A stretch of DNA of 64,000 nt, from contig NC_083380.1 of the NCBI RefSeq assembly GCF_031755915.1, positions 13,454,001-13,518,000 on the forward strand, in the 5' to 3' direction. The notes beneath the pieces were generated by a model. That model was not told the DNA's origin, made no database searches, and saw only the letters and a program-made list of their open reading frames with translations. Each line of letters starts with the position of its first letter. Position 1 is the first letter of the stretch. The translations under genes were made by a program, and so were the position numbers. This stretch comes from Ziziphus jujuba. Lineage: Eukaryota > Streptophyta > Magnoliopsida > Rosales > Rhamnaceae. Shown piece after piece: positions 36,363-48,036 of this stretch.

Positions 36363-37213
36363 CCTAAGCCCTGGTTTTTTAGTGCCTTTTAGAACACTGT
36401 TTAATAATTTACCAAATTGAACTATTATATATATCATATAGTTACAAATAATGCTCTATCATTAGCAGTAATAAATAATATTTTTTATATATAAGTTGAA
36501 TCAATCCATTCAATTATATATTAAAAAAAAATTATATTGATGACCTTAGATTGATAAGGTCATTATAAGGCTAAGCTCAATTAATTAATAGAAGTGGATC
36601 GATTATGTATAGAAGATTCTAATTTTCACAAAAGCCATGCCTAAACACATGCACAAAATATGAAAATATGCTTTAGTCAATTATTTAATAAAACGACAAA
36701 TATTAGAAAGGAAAAAATAACAAAACATTAAATATTAGTCTATATTGTATAAACGAGGTGGTGACATTGGATTTTAGAGATACACTGGTAGAGAGATTAT
36801 CAATTTGCATTAAGAAAATGTCATTTATCACATCGATAATATAATATTCATATATATTATATTTTTAAATATATTTATCGTACCATCAATGAATTCGATA
36901 ATGACAACTTAACTAACTAATGCTTTAATTTGAAACAAAAACCAATTAATTGTACTTATGACCAGGGCTGTCGTACTACTATTGGTAAATGTTACTACAT
37001 AATTGTTGTGACAAATAAAAATAAATAATAAAAAAAATTGATGCGATTGGAAAATATATCATTTAGTCAAAAGGTAAAAAATAAATAAATAAATAAAACA
37101 CGAGTTGTCTCTGGCGGGTTGTATATAAATACCCCTAACTAGTTCTCCATAATCTCACACCCCGCTCAGAAAATAAAAAGAAAATGAAAAAAAAAACAGA
37201 TCGATCTTCAGAA
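36363..37213. repeat. duplication block B, upstream region of the inhibitor gene
   Basis: Collinear with 5635-6551. It contains the promoter of the inhibitor gene. No other gene is seen. Confidence 0.8.
37122..37131 (+). promoter_or_regulatory. TATA box of the Bowman-Birk inhibitor gene
   Basis: TATATAAATA, 83 bases upstream of the ATG at 37214, with the same spacing in the duplicated relic. Transcription would be expected to start about 30 bases downstream. Confidence 0.75.
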
Positions 37214-37875
37214 ATGGCAGCCATGAAGAAAATTGTGGTCTTGCAGGCAGTACTGCTAGTCCTTGCATTATTAGTTGTGTCTGCAAAAGCCGATAGGTTG
37301 GATTTCTTCAAGCTTCTCACTACCAACAGTCAAAAATCTGGTATAATATTAAACTTATATATATATACTGAAATTCTATAGTGAGGACGGTCCGTGTGAG
37401 GACCGTAGTATTAGTGACGGTTTTTTATAGTATTAACGACTGTGTCTTAGAAAATCGTCACCAATACTATGAAAAACTGTTACCAATACTATCATCCGCA
37501 TGAGGACCGTCCGCACCATAGACGGACTGTATATATATATATATATATTCTTCTATAAAATCAGAATTGTTTACCAAGTTAGATTAATTTACCTATTAAA
37601 TTTTTTTTTTTTAATGGTTATAAACAGTGGATGGTTACAAAAGACCAGATATTCCAGCGTGCTGTGATAACTGCTTATGCACGAAGAGCTACCCACCGCA
37701 GTGCAGATGCACTAACATCTTTATCGGCAACGAGCGGTGCGAGAACTGCAAAAAATGCATATGCACTTTCAGCTTACCACCGCTGTGTCAGTGCCTTAAT
37801 ATCAAGGACTACTGCGATCCACCATGCTCATCCTCCTCCTCCATCGCTCAGGTCATCAAACAAGTGTCTGCCTGA
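37214..37875 (+). CDS. Bowman-Birk type serine protease inhibitor, double-headed, two exons
   Basis: Exon 1 is 37214-37340 and exon 2 is 37628-37875, with a GT donor after CTG and an AAACAG acceptor; the split codon joins as Val. Exon 1 gives a secretory signal peptide ([20 protein letters not shown], then VVSAKA) and a short propeptide. Exon 2 gives the inhibitor domain with 14 cysteines, enough for the seven family disulfides. Loop 1 is CTKSYPPQC, with Lys at P1, so trypsin-directed. Loop 2 is CTFSLPPLC, with Phe at P1, so chymotrypsin-directed. The role expected from the family is inhibition of digestive or bacterial serine proteases in vacuole, seed or apoplast, often wound-induced; the sequence does not show its regulation. 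I start at 37214 because it matches the duplicate; an upstream in-frame ATG at 37184 would prepend ten polar residues before the signal peptide. The intron carries a MITE-like insertion. This is the only intact-looking host gene here. Confidence 0.93.
37376..37521. repeat. MITE-like foldback in the inhibitor intron, 146 bp
   Basis: The left arm CTATAGTGAGGACGGTCC and the reverse complement of the right arm CTATGGTGCGGACGGTCC match, and similarity extends about 65 bp inward. It lies between two TA microsatellites. The relic copy has no such element at 6679-6740, though that intron is itself deleted. Confidence 0.75.
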
Positions 37876-37895
37876 TCCACATGATATCAGAGACT

Positions 37896-37901
37896 AATAA
37901 A
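37896..37901 (+). terminator. possible polyadenylation signal of the inhibitor gene
   Basis: AATAAA lies 21 bases after the stop codon at 37873-37875. Plant signals are loose and the true site may be further downstream in the block shared with the relic (37918-38035). Confidence 0.4.
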
Positions 37902-39270
37902 CCCACCGTTATTATATGTATGTATGTTATGTATCATGCTACATGATCATGTGCTCCATGATCTACTAGCTAGTGTTTATTTTTTTCAATTTGCCTCAAT
38001 GGCTGGCTGGTGTTGAGGCTTTAATTTTCTATATATAAAAAATAAATGCACGTGTGAAGATTAATAAAAATTAATTAATGTTGGGTTCTAAAAGTTCAAC
38101 GTTGCTTTGTTGCCAATATATTTCAAAATTATTATTTATCAATCGGGATCATTCATACGTTCTTTTCGTCTCCAGTCCTATCCTACCAGTGAAAAAAATG
38201 CATGTAATTTTAAAATTCCAACTCTTCTTACTGTTACCTCTCTCACTCACTGCGTAGCCCGACAATCGTCCAGGTCAACCAGGATTTGATTCTTTTCAAT
38301 TTTTCCTGTGTTCCATGGCAATAAATCTGAAAGAATTTTTTTTTTTAATTTTTGTTTTTTGTTTTTTATTTTTATTTTTTCCCCCTCAGACCCTCTTTTC
38401 TCACAGAACTCCATAACCAGTATACATTTTTTTTTTTTTAACACTGAGGCAACCATTAAAACTTCCTCTATTTCCTTCATTTTGGCTAGGTCAGGGATTA
38501 AGGTTAAATTTGAGGGATTTTGTTTCTCTCTAAAATATTAAAGTCTTAAAGTGCTTCCAACATTACACATACAAGCATTAGTTTGTTAGAGAAATTGATG
38601 TGTACCTCTTCCTCCTCCAAGCTATCAAAGGTAGTGTTTGAAAAAGATCAATCAGTTCTTATGAAATTCAAAAATCGATTAACCACATGGCCCAACGAGG
38701 ATGGGTAAGATAGTACTACATCATAAATGGAAATTGGTAGATCAGAAATCTAAAGTGGTGGCAAGGTATTATCCCAACCTTGAGAGTAGGTGGTTGTATT
38801 TGAGCTTGCAACGAGGTCGACGTACGTTAACTAATGTGACTTGGGAGTCCCTTGGAAAGCAATTTAGTATATATTTTTCTTCTTTTTAAGGACTTAATCT
38901 GCCTACAACATTAAAGAGAAACAAAACCCTCACATTAATATTAATAGCTTCCTTAGCAGATATAAAAAAAATAAAAAATGAAAGAAACTAGCTGTCTAAA
39001 TGATCAGTGCATAAAAGCCATGAAGGTCTGAGAGAAAAGAGATGCAGAGGAAAATAAATAATAAAAAAGTTAAAAAAAAAACAGAAAACAAAATCTTTTA
39101 CATTTAACGCGGTGGGTCAAGCAAAAAATTGAGAAAAATGAACAGAAAATTCCAATCCCTTGCCAAAATTTACCGATATTATAACCAATTTTATCACTTC
39201 CAGGAAAAAAAAAAATCTTTAAAAGAACAACCCAACTTAAAAGAAAAAACATAATCTAATAAAACTAAAA

Positions 39271-39712
39271 TTAGAATGTATTCACTTTAAAGTTTGAGAG
39301 ATTTCAAAAGTATTTAAAAGTTTAGAGGTATTTGATTTACATTTTAAAAGAATTCATACAAGTCCAATGATATTCAAATCAGATTTTAATGGATTTTATA
39401 AAAATCTATTAAAATCTTAATATATTAAATAAGGATTTTGTAAAATTCTTTTAAAATGTAATGATAATAAAAAAATCATTAATTTTAAAAGATTTTAAAA
39501 AATGATGGATTTTAATGGATTTGAAAGGATTTCAATAGTGAAATTGTGAAGAAAATTATTAATATGAAATCCAGCATTAATCTTAAAGATTTCATTGGAT
39601 TCTTATAAACTCTTTACTAAATCTATAGAATTTCATAACAATCCATCAAATTCTTTAAAATTATAATTCATTTTAAATCTATTAAATTATAGATTGAATA
39701 CACTTCTTAAAA
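39271..39712. repeat. MITE-like element, about 440 bp, AT-rich
   Basis: The ends are inverted and similar: TTAGAATGTATTCACTTTAA on the left, and on the right the reverse complement reads TTTTAAGAAGTGTATTCAAT. The interior is made of GATTTTAATGGATTT-like runs in both orientations. Block A lacks an obvious counterpart. The family assignment is open. Confidence 0.5.
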
Positions 39713-40968
39713 TTAGGTGACTTGTAGCAGCCGCCGTGTAAAACATTGTGTAGAAGATCAGAAAACTCATCACATGGATGGGTTAGACACTTCGGGCTAC
39801 TATTTTAGGGCCTATGAGTTTCTCCTATGAGGAAAGAGTGAGTGTCTGGGTTCAGCTAGAATAGATAATGTTAGGCTCCGTTAAAGATAATAATAATAAT
39901 TTATTACTGTTATTGTTGTCTTCTTATTATCTTTAATATCGATATATTTTCATTTAAAAAGTTAAAATTAGTGTCCAGTGTCCACGAAGAGAAATGATCT
40001 TCATTTTTTAAAATATTTATAACATTTTTTTTTTGGGTAAAAAAATTATTTATAGCATTAGTTATCCACTTCATGCTAGATTTTTCAAACAGAATTTTAA
40101 AATGTTTATTTTTGAAAGTAAATATTTTTGTACTTTTTATTTGTATTTACCAATAATGTTTTTTTTTTGTTTTCTAATTAGATTTTTATTTATAATTTTT
40201 CATAAAAATATTTTGCCTATTCAATGAAACTAAAACAGAAGGGCAATTGTTTGTAATAGTTTTTTTTTTTTTTTTTTTTTTAAAAAGAGCAAAAAACAAA
40301 AGGGTGTATGTGATAAAACTATAAACGGCAAGGAGTGTTTACGTAATTCAGCGGGAAATTGTTAACTGCAATAATGCCAGAGTTTATATCATTCGTATGA
40401 AACAAATTTGAATGGACCTTGTATATCCTTTTCTATCAGGTTGCTATTAATCCAATCTCACAATGCTTGTGGGAATTTTTGTTGTATTATTATATATCAT
40501 CATTAATTCAACATTACATTAAAATCATACACTGGATAAAGTAAAATATTAAAATTCTAAGAATTGGAATTTCCATATAAGTTTGTTCGAGTATTTCCAA
40601 AATGCAGGTTTCGTGGAATGTGCAACATAATATTTGAAGTATAGTAATCTTTGCATATGTTTGTGTGTGTATATCAAGACACAGGCTCTGCTACATTGCT
40701 GATTTATGTGAAGTGTTCTTTTGGCTCTTTTGTTTTTTTCCCTGAGAGCTCTTTATGTAGCAAGCATTCATATTATATCGAACATATAGCAGTTTTTTAT
40801 TGTTTGTCTCAGGTGTGTTTTTCAATATTTTTTGATATCTTACAGGTTAAAGAAGTTATCTGTAAGATCATTATTGCTTATGACCGCAAAATCAAAAAAA
40901 TTATACCCTACCATGTTTTTCTTTTTTTTTTTTCTTTTTTTTAAGTCAAATCTAATATATATATATAT

Positions 40969-41096
40969 AGTCAGGTTCCAAGAGAATATTAACTTAAAAA
41001 GACATTAAGAATACATATTTTACGAGATCCCATAATATATTAGAGGATATACATCCTCATAATGTATTAAATTAGCATCCTCTTTTAAACCATACT
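40969..41096. repeat. MITE-like foldback, 128 bp, in a TA microsatellite
   Basis: The left arm AGTCAGGTTCCAAGAGAATA and the reverse complement of the right arm AGTATGGTTTAAAAGAGGAT are similar. TA repeats flank both ends, which would fit TA-targeted insertion. Confidence 0.6.
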
Positions 41097-41998
41097 ATAT
41101 ATATATATATATAAGAATGAATTAAGTACATCAAATGCATTGATTTTTTTCCATGAAAGATTATTTTACTAAAACATTGTTCCAAATGGTAGTTGATAAA
41201 TAATTGTTGCATTGGGTAGAATGTATCTTACACAAAGATTTCTTAGCAGAAACTCAGCACTCGACCTCGAAAAAATGTGGTCTTGAACAAAATTGAGGTT
41301 GATGTCTGCATATTCGCATTTGATATGTCGTATCATAAAGGTGGGACTACTTATCAAGGAAGAACTAAAATCTGGTCGAGAGGCGGGCCTGTTTTATCTA
41401 TTTTCTCTATCATGTTTTAGATTTTTGTTGCTATTTCTATGTCATGTGATCTAATAAATGTTGAGTGCAAGAATTGTAATACCAGCATGTGTTATATATT
41501 TAACTTGCTGAATGTTTATTGCATGTATTTGAACATTTAATTTGCTCATTATAGTCATTTGCACCTGCACTTCTAAGATTGTTTATATAGTGTTCTAATA
41601 TTAGAAAAACTTGATGTATTCTTGCCTGTGAAACTTTTGCCTTTGTGCAGTGTTTGTATGATTCTTTTGACAAAGAAGCTGGATATTTTCAGTTTGCCAC
41701 AAAAAAAGACACTGCATGGTAGCCATATTTTGGGTGAACCATTCCAAAATCCTTTGTCATCCTCCAATTCCTGCAGTTCTTCCTGCAACCTGTGTAATTC
41801 ACAAATCTTAGACTAGGCTGGTAGCTGGAGTTCTGATAAGTAATTCCTAAGAGTTTCAATCGCAAGAAACCAACAGCTTTAGATTTCTAGAGCTCGAGCT
41901 CTTTAGATATGAAATGAAGCTGTTATATGAACTTTTGACGTCTATCTCTGCCCCATACACACCCTTCCACCCATATATATATATATATATGTGAAAAT

Positions 41999-42139
41999 GC
42001 TATTGTAGAGGAGGTTGTCCACCATTTGATGGGTGATAGCCATTCCCAATCATCAGATCAGATCGTGCAGATCATGTAAATTTGATATCTATAGATGATT
42101 GTAGTCCACGATATGGTACCCGACTTTGCCTATAATAGC
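41999..42139. repeat. MITE-like foldback, about 141 bp, in a TA microsatellite
   Basis: The left arm GCTATTGTAGAGGAGGTTGT and the reverse complement of the right arm GCTATTATAGGCAAAGTCGG are similar, and both run on to a CCAT. TA repeats lie on both sides (about 41973-41990 and 42144-42162). Confidence 0.55.
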
Positions 42140-42589
42140 AGCCATATATATATATATATATTACATTCAAATATAAAGAAATGAATAAGGGAAAGGGTCC
42201 AAGCTAATATCCATATGTCAAAGTCATGATACTAAAACATTGATATGGGAAACAAATTCCCGGACACCTGAGATTCCATTGCTAAAGAGGTCAGTTGTTG
42301 TTATTGCCATTGCTGCAGCATCTGCCCTGCATACGTGCCAATAAGATTCAAGAATGTTCAAACAAAAAGGAAAATATAAACAGACCTACAATTAGATAAA
42401 GAGAAAAAGGAAAATGTAATGTGAAAATAATAATAACTATAGAAAATAGAAAACCAAAAAAAATAAAAAATTATAAAACAAAACAAAAAGTTCATATAAA
42501 GAGAGAACTCCATCCAACAAAGAAACAGAAAAGGAAAAATATAAAAGAAAGTAATTATAACAAGTAGGAAACATGAAAGTGTCATTTAA

Positions 42590-43936
42590 TGTACATCGAT
42601 GAAAGTGCCACGTGTGATTTAATGAAGGTGACCATGTGTCACCATGGTGAAATGCCACATGTCAACCATGTTTAAAATCAAATTATTTTATTATTATTTT
42701 AAATAATAATATTGTTATATTATTATTTAATTATTTTTATATATTTTATTTTATTTTCTTTTCTTTTTCTTTTCTTTTTCTTTTTCTTTTTCTTCTTTTC
42801 CCCACGTGGGAAAACACCCTTCTTTTTTCTTTTTTTCTTTTTTTTTCCTTCTTCTTCCCCGAGCATCAAAACACAAAACACGCACAGTTTTTTTTCTCCC
42901 ACCGGCCGTCTCTCTCTCTCCCGTGTTTAACTTTTCTGGCCACCCATACAGTACACGCGCCGGCCACCGTCCAAGCCCACCACCTCACGACCTCAGCCAC
43001 CAAATCTCCCAGCCAGCCGCGGCCGGACGCGCCCAGATCGGGCCGGAGAAGTCGCGGCGGCGAGGTGAAATTTTTCCGGCGATTCTCGCCGTTTCCGACC
43101 AACCCAGCCCGTCCCATACCTCTATCCCACCATTTTTGACCCCTCTGAGTGCATTTCCGGGGTTACATTGCCCAAAATCCCCACCGTTTGAAAGATCCCT
43201 CAAGTTGAAAATCGGCCGAAGCTTCCTGACCAAATTCCGGCCACCTCCGGCGGAATTGGGGTCGATGGAGACCGGATTTGTAATCCTCGTCGCTCAAGCT
43301 TCGATTCGGTATATCATTTGCCTATTTTGGTTAATGTTTGTGTTTGACCCCCCGGGTACCGGGTGTTATTTATCTGAATAAAATATTAATTTATTTGACT
43401 GTCTGTGAATTTTGTTCTAGGAGCACCGGTGAGTCGTAGAATTGATCCCGTGGTGGATCATGGGTTAATTGCGTGCTCAAGGTGAGTGACCCACCTTCAA
43501 AAATTATTTTGGGCAATTAATTATGCTTATTTGGTATTTAAATTGGTATTTAAATTATGCTCATGTGGTGTGCTTTATTTATGGTTTTATTTTGGTTTAA
43601 TTTATTTGTTATGCATGAGCAAAGTGTATTTCGGTAGTATTTGTACATGGTTTTCAGTATTGATTTTCCAGGCATAATTGGGTTAAATATTTTACGAAAA
43701 TATTTGTTTAAATTTTATAAATTATGCCTGCGGTATTTTTATGGTTGCATTTCGTACTTTGAGAAAATTGTGGTTTGTTGGTTATCAATGTTTCGTACCG
43801 GTTTGTTAAATAAAAATTAGTGGGATGGTAAGTGTGACAATTTAATGTATTTCCCATGGTGATTTTGGAAAAAAAACGGTACGGTTGGTTATAAATGTTT
43901 ATTTTTAGACGCACTCATACAGTATTGGTGTTCTGG
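42590..43936 (+). mobile_element. L1 LTR (copy H), part 1, 5' truncated
   Basis: Picks up the L1 LTR at the GCCACGTGTGATTTAA stretch, about 420 bp inside a full LTR (compare 60918), so the TGTAACACC start and TTGAC-rich head are missing. It continues through the CCGG-rich island to TATTGGTGTTCTGG, where the CRM-like element is inserted, and resumes at 52212. Confidence 0.8.
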
Positions 43937-45082
43937 TGATGCGAATCCACCCGAGACTGCTCGACCGACAACCCACTGGGGTGCTGACCCTATACAAATG
44001 AAGGTGGGACCGATCACTAGGGCCCAAGCCAAGACGTTCAAGGACAATCTTGCTGTATTCATACAAGGAATAAGTCATAGTCAAGAGGGGTTGGCCATAT
44101 CTAAAGAACCAAGGCCTGTTTTACTCATACAAGCAATAGAAGCCGATACGGACCCGGGTGATGGTTTTGGTACATTTTTGGAGTCCGGGAAGCATGAAAT
44201 GGTTCCAATGATTTATGGGTTCAATACATATGCCTAAGAGGTCATGGAATCAAGTTAAAGCAGCCTCAAATGCAATCAAAAAGGGCTTGTACGGACAGCA
44301 TCAACAATTTGGCCGAATTTGCTGTATTGCTTGCTGGCTTTACTGTATTTTACTGTATTAGCCTTTTCTTATTTTTCCAAGCATGGGCAACGTGTGGGAC
44401 TTCATATTCAGCTTATTTGGCATCCTAAAAAGCATCTAGAAGATGATTTGGAGCTCAAAGAGGTCAAAGATTGGTCAAAGTCAAATTAGTCAAAAAATCT
44501 AGTATTATAGTTTCCTAATTTTATTCTACTTTTTGTTTTAGGAAACTACCATTACTTTTTAGTTTTTATTTATTTATTTTCTGGACAAATAAGTTTAGGA
44601 AAGTTATTATTTTATTATTTTCATTGTAAATTAATTAATTCCTAATTCAGAATAAAGGAATTAATTAATCAAATTTAGTTTAGGAAACTTAGTTTAGGAC
44701 ATATTAGAATTCGGTCAAGTTTCCTAATTCCTATAGGAGTCCGGTTTTGAATTATTTTTTAGGGTTTATTTTGTTTCTTTCAAGCCTATTTAAAGGCTTA
44801 TTTTTCAATAATAATACAACTTTGATTTGATTAAAAAAATACTTGTGAGATTAATTATCTCTTTGTTCTTTGAGAACACCTAAAACACCATTAGAGAATT
44901 GGTTGTTTTAGCTTGACTTATCAATAGGTTTTCCATCCCCTATTGTGGCGTCTACATTATACCAAGGTTTCTAACCACAGGTTGGTTAGGGGTTGAGGTC
45001 CATTCCATTAGAACTTGAACTTAATTAAGATCCGGGCTAATATAATATGGGTTTAGGAGCAGGTCGTCCTAGGTTCGTATCA
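43937..45082 (+). repeat. 5' LTR of the CRM-like element
   Basis: From TGATGCGAATCCACCC to CCTAGGTTCGTATCA. It contains a TATTTAAAGG TATA-like box near 44788 and, at its 5' end, a copy of the last part of pol (43998-44237). Confidence 0.95.
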
Positions 45083-45084
45083 TT

Positions 45085-45096
45085 TGGTATCAGAGC
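45085..45096 (+). promoter_or_regulatory. primer-binding site (initiator-Met tRNA type)
   Basis: TGGTATCAGAGC starts two bases after the 5' LTR. Confidence 0.92.
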
Positions 45097-46269
45097 TAAG
45101 TTTTGTTCAGGTTTGATCTATCCTTATTTGTTTTATTTGTTTTGTGTTATTCTGCAATTTTAGCATTAGGTTAAGGTTGCATCCATCCCATACACGTTCT
45201 GCATCTTATAAAAAAAAAAAAAAAAATTTCATTCCTAGTTGAATTAGGTTTCCTAGTTTTATCGTATTTTTGTTTCCTAATTTGTTGGTTGTCTTTTATC
45301 ATTGTTCTTGATAATTTTGGTTTTTGTTGATTTTCCTTTGCTGTTTTAGTCTTATAAATTTTCATTCATATATTCAAAAAAAAAAAAAAGAAAAAAAAGA
45401 AAGAAAAAAAAAGAGTTTGCGGCAACATTAAAAAAAAAGAAAAAAAAAAAACTGCACATTTGTGTTTATTTGGAGGTCACGGGTTTGGTGTTTGTTTTGG
45501 AGTTGGAATTGCAATTTTGGTAATTATTCTTGCCACTGCAGTTGTTTATGTTCTGTGAGTGAAAAAAAAAAAGAAAAAAAAAAGAGGTAAAGCCGAATAA
45601 AAAAAAAAAAAAAGAAAAAAGAAAAATATTTCAGTTTGTTGGAGTTTGATTTGTTTGCTGGAAATTTGTTGGAGCTGCTGGTTTTTTGATTATTTATTCA
45701 ATATTTGAGTTGCTGGGAAATTATTTTTTGCTTCTGGATATTTGGATTTTGGGTGTTTAAATTTTTTGGATTAAAATTAGTTAAAGGAATTGATACAAAA
45801 CTTGAATTACATGAACAACAACCAACACTTTTCTATATTTTTGTTCTCTTTGATTCTTGTTCGTATTTGAATTTCTTTTTCTAGAATTCTATTCTTGAAC
45901 TCATAATCTACTACCATCTGGTGCAGTTTTTAAAAATTCCAACGTTTTCCCATTATTTTGTGTTTTCTTGTCTAGAAAGCCGAAAAATTAGGATTTGTTG
46001 GATTCTTTCGGTATTAACTACTTTTTGCTTACTGTTTGTTGATAATTTTAATTAAAACATACTAGTGATCTAATTGCTGTTTTGTGGGTGTTTTAATTAG
46101 AACTTTGAGATAATTCATTGAGTGGAAAAAGGCAAGAGTGTGTGAGCTTAAAAGAGGGTAAAAGCCAAAACTAGTGTGCAAACACGAGTGTCGAGACCTT
46201 GTTTGAGTGAAACACGTGAGGGAGTGAATATTGTGAGGATTTATTTTATTTTTGCAGTATTTTACTAAC
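45097..46269 (+). other. untranslated leader of the CRM-like element
   Basis: No open frame of note. It contains several long interrupted A tracts (45209-45227, 45376-45412, 45431-45450, 45560-45584, 45598-45626). A T-rich stretch followed by TTTGCAG ends 14 bases before the gag ATG and would serve as a splice acceptor, though no use is shown. Confidence 0.6.
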
Positions 46270-47376
46270 ATGGCAGATTCTAGAATAAGAAGAGGGGATC
46301 CACCCTTGAGGATCAATGAGGAAGAGTCCGTAGTATTCCATGGCGATGACCGAGCTACCGGGAGTGGAGACCAAGTGGACATGAGAGTTGTTTTGGAATC
46401 AATACAGCGGGTTAGTGCTCAAGTTGAGCATGTAAATCAAAGAGTGGGAAGACTAGAAGCCTCACAAGGAAGGCCGAATACAAGAAATAGGCAAGAATTC
46501 CATGGAGGACGAGGCCGAGGACGAGGAGGTCGCGAGAGGCCGAGAGAGGACTTTGATGAGGAGCCATTCGACGGCGACTTTAAGGAAGGTATGGACGAAA
46601 CCTTTGCTGTCCAAGATAGAGCTGGTCATGGGAGATATAGGAGGGAAGATACAGATGATGATTTGGGAAATATCAAGGTTAACATCCCACCTTTTATGGG
46701 TAAAAGTGATCCCGAAGCTTATTTGGAGTGGGAAGAAAAAATGGAGATGATTTTTGACTGCCACAACTATTCGGAAGGTAAGAAGGTGAAGTTGGCAGCA
46801 ATGGAGTTTGGCCATTATGCACTCCAATGGTGGACAAATGAGCAAAGCACCCGAAGGAGAGTTGGTGATGACTTAATTACAACATGGCGACAAATGAAAG
46901 GAGCCATGAGGAAGCGGTTTGTGCCATCCCATTACCATAGGTTGCTGCATCAAAGGCTTCAATCTTTGTCTCAAGGAAGTAGGTCCGTGGAGGATTATTA
47001 CAAAGAGATGGAGATGTTAATGATGAGGCTGAATATGAATGAGGATAGGGAGGCAACCATGGCAAGATTTCTTGGAGGGTTAAACCGAGACATTGCCAAC
47101 CAACTTGAATTACAACAATACTTGGAATTGGAGGAGATGTTGCATGTAGCAATTAAGCTTGAGAACCAATTCAAGAGGAGGGGTGTTAGTACACGGTTTG
47201 GAGGAGTTTTTAGCAGTGGAAGGACAAGTTCAAGTGGCTGGAAAAACAATTCCACTTATGAAAACAAGTTAAAGCCGAAATTAGGAGAAGAAACTACCAA
47301 CCGGCCAAGAAGGGAGGTCAAGACCGAATCTGTCCAAGCACTTAGAGGTGAGATAAAATCTGATCCTAAACCTTAA
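46270..47376 (+). pseudogene. gag part of the CRM-like polyprotein, ended by TAA
   Basis: Starts MADSRIRRGDPPLRINEEE. A coiled-coil-like stretch (residues about 45-65) and an RGRGRGG run come first. The capsid-type core follows, with PPFMGKSDPEAYLEWEEKME, ALQWWTN and RRLHQ-like RLLHQRLQSLSQGSRSVEDY. The frame meets a TAA at 47374-47376, 18 bases before the zinc knuckle that belongs to gag. The same frame stays open after the stop, so this is a point-type interruption and not a frameshift. Gag would form the particle that packages the RNA. Confidence 0.88.
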
Positions 47377-47394
47377 AAATCCAGAGAAATAATT

Positions 47395-47949
47395 TGTTTT
47401 AAGTGCCAAGGAAGAGGACACATAGCCAGCCAATGCCCAAATAGAAGAATCATGGTATTAAAGGGTGATGGTGAGCTGGAATCTGCAAGTGAAGAAAGTG
47501 GGGCTGAAACCGAGCAAGAGGAGGATTTCAATGAAGATGAAGCCGAACCTGTAGATACATCTAATGCCGAGTTGAGCTTGGTTTCAAGGAGAGTACTTGC
47601 TGTCTATAAGGATGAAGATCAGATACAAAGAGAAAACATCTTCCACACTCGCTGCGAAATACAAGGTAAAATTTGTAGCATGATTATAGATAGTGGGAGT
47701 TGTACTAATGTGATAAGTAATCTTGTAGTTGATAAATTAGGCTTGAAAACAATTAAACATCCAGAACCTTATAGATTACAATGGCTTAATGATAGTGGTG
47801 AGATGAAAGTAAACAAACAAGCCAAAGTAAAATTTAATATAGGTAGATATGAGGATGTAGTTTTATGTGATATTGTACCCATGATTGCTGGACATATACT
47901 ATTAGGTAGACCATGGCAATTTGATAAAGATGCTACTCATTTTGGTTGA
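47395..47949 (+). pseudogene. zinc knuckle and aspartic protease part, ended by TGA
   Basis: In the same frame as gag. The CCHC knuckle CFKCQGRGHIASQC lies at 47395-47436. An acidic linker follows, then the retropepsin core MIIDSGSCTNVIS (DSG in place of DTG) and the flap-side HILLGRPWQFD. A TGA at 47947-47949 interrupts before the RT region. The protease would cut the polyprotein into its working units. Confidence 0.85.
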
Positions 47950-48036
47950 GAAAATAGTATTGTTTTCAGGTTTAAAGGGAAGAAGGTCAAGCTGGAACCA
48001 TTATCTCCTAAAGAGGTTTACAAAGACCAATTACAA

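Larger units (their letters stand above)
37902..42589. other. duplication block B, downstream; no recognised gene
   Basis: 37918-38105 is the 3' UTR and flank shared with the relic, and 40285-40920 matches block A. Several MITE-like elements are listed separately. A stretch at 41641-41816 has acceptor-like TTTGTGCAG and an open frame but no recognised product. 42270-42350 holds, on the minus strand, an exon-like frame (ADAAAMAITTTDLFS) that recurs near 63770-63815. Long T tracts lie at 38335-38385, 40260-40282 and 40918-40942. Confidence 0.45.

Noticed and set aside
38701..38889. 62-codon frame starting MGKIVLHHKWKLVDQ
   Set aside because: No recognised motif and no counterpart in duplication block A; likely a chance frame.
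41573..41816. Open frames on both strands with an acceptor-like site at 41641-41650
   Set aside because: No product recognised, an early stop in the most gene-like frame and no partner exon; left as unannotated sequence.
42712..43381. Poly-Phe/Ser and Pro-rich frames over the CTTTT tract and GC island
   Set aside because: Low-complexity translation of an L1 LTR (copy H).
46062..47255. Minus-strand frames opposite gag
   Set aside because: Shadows of the gag coding sequence, with no motif.
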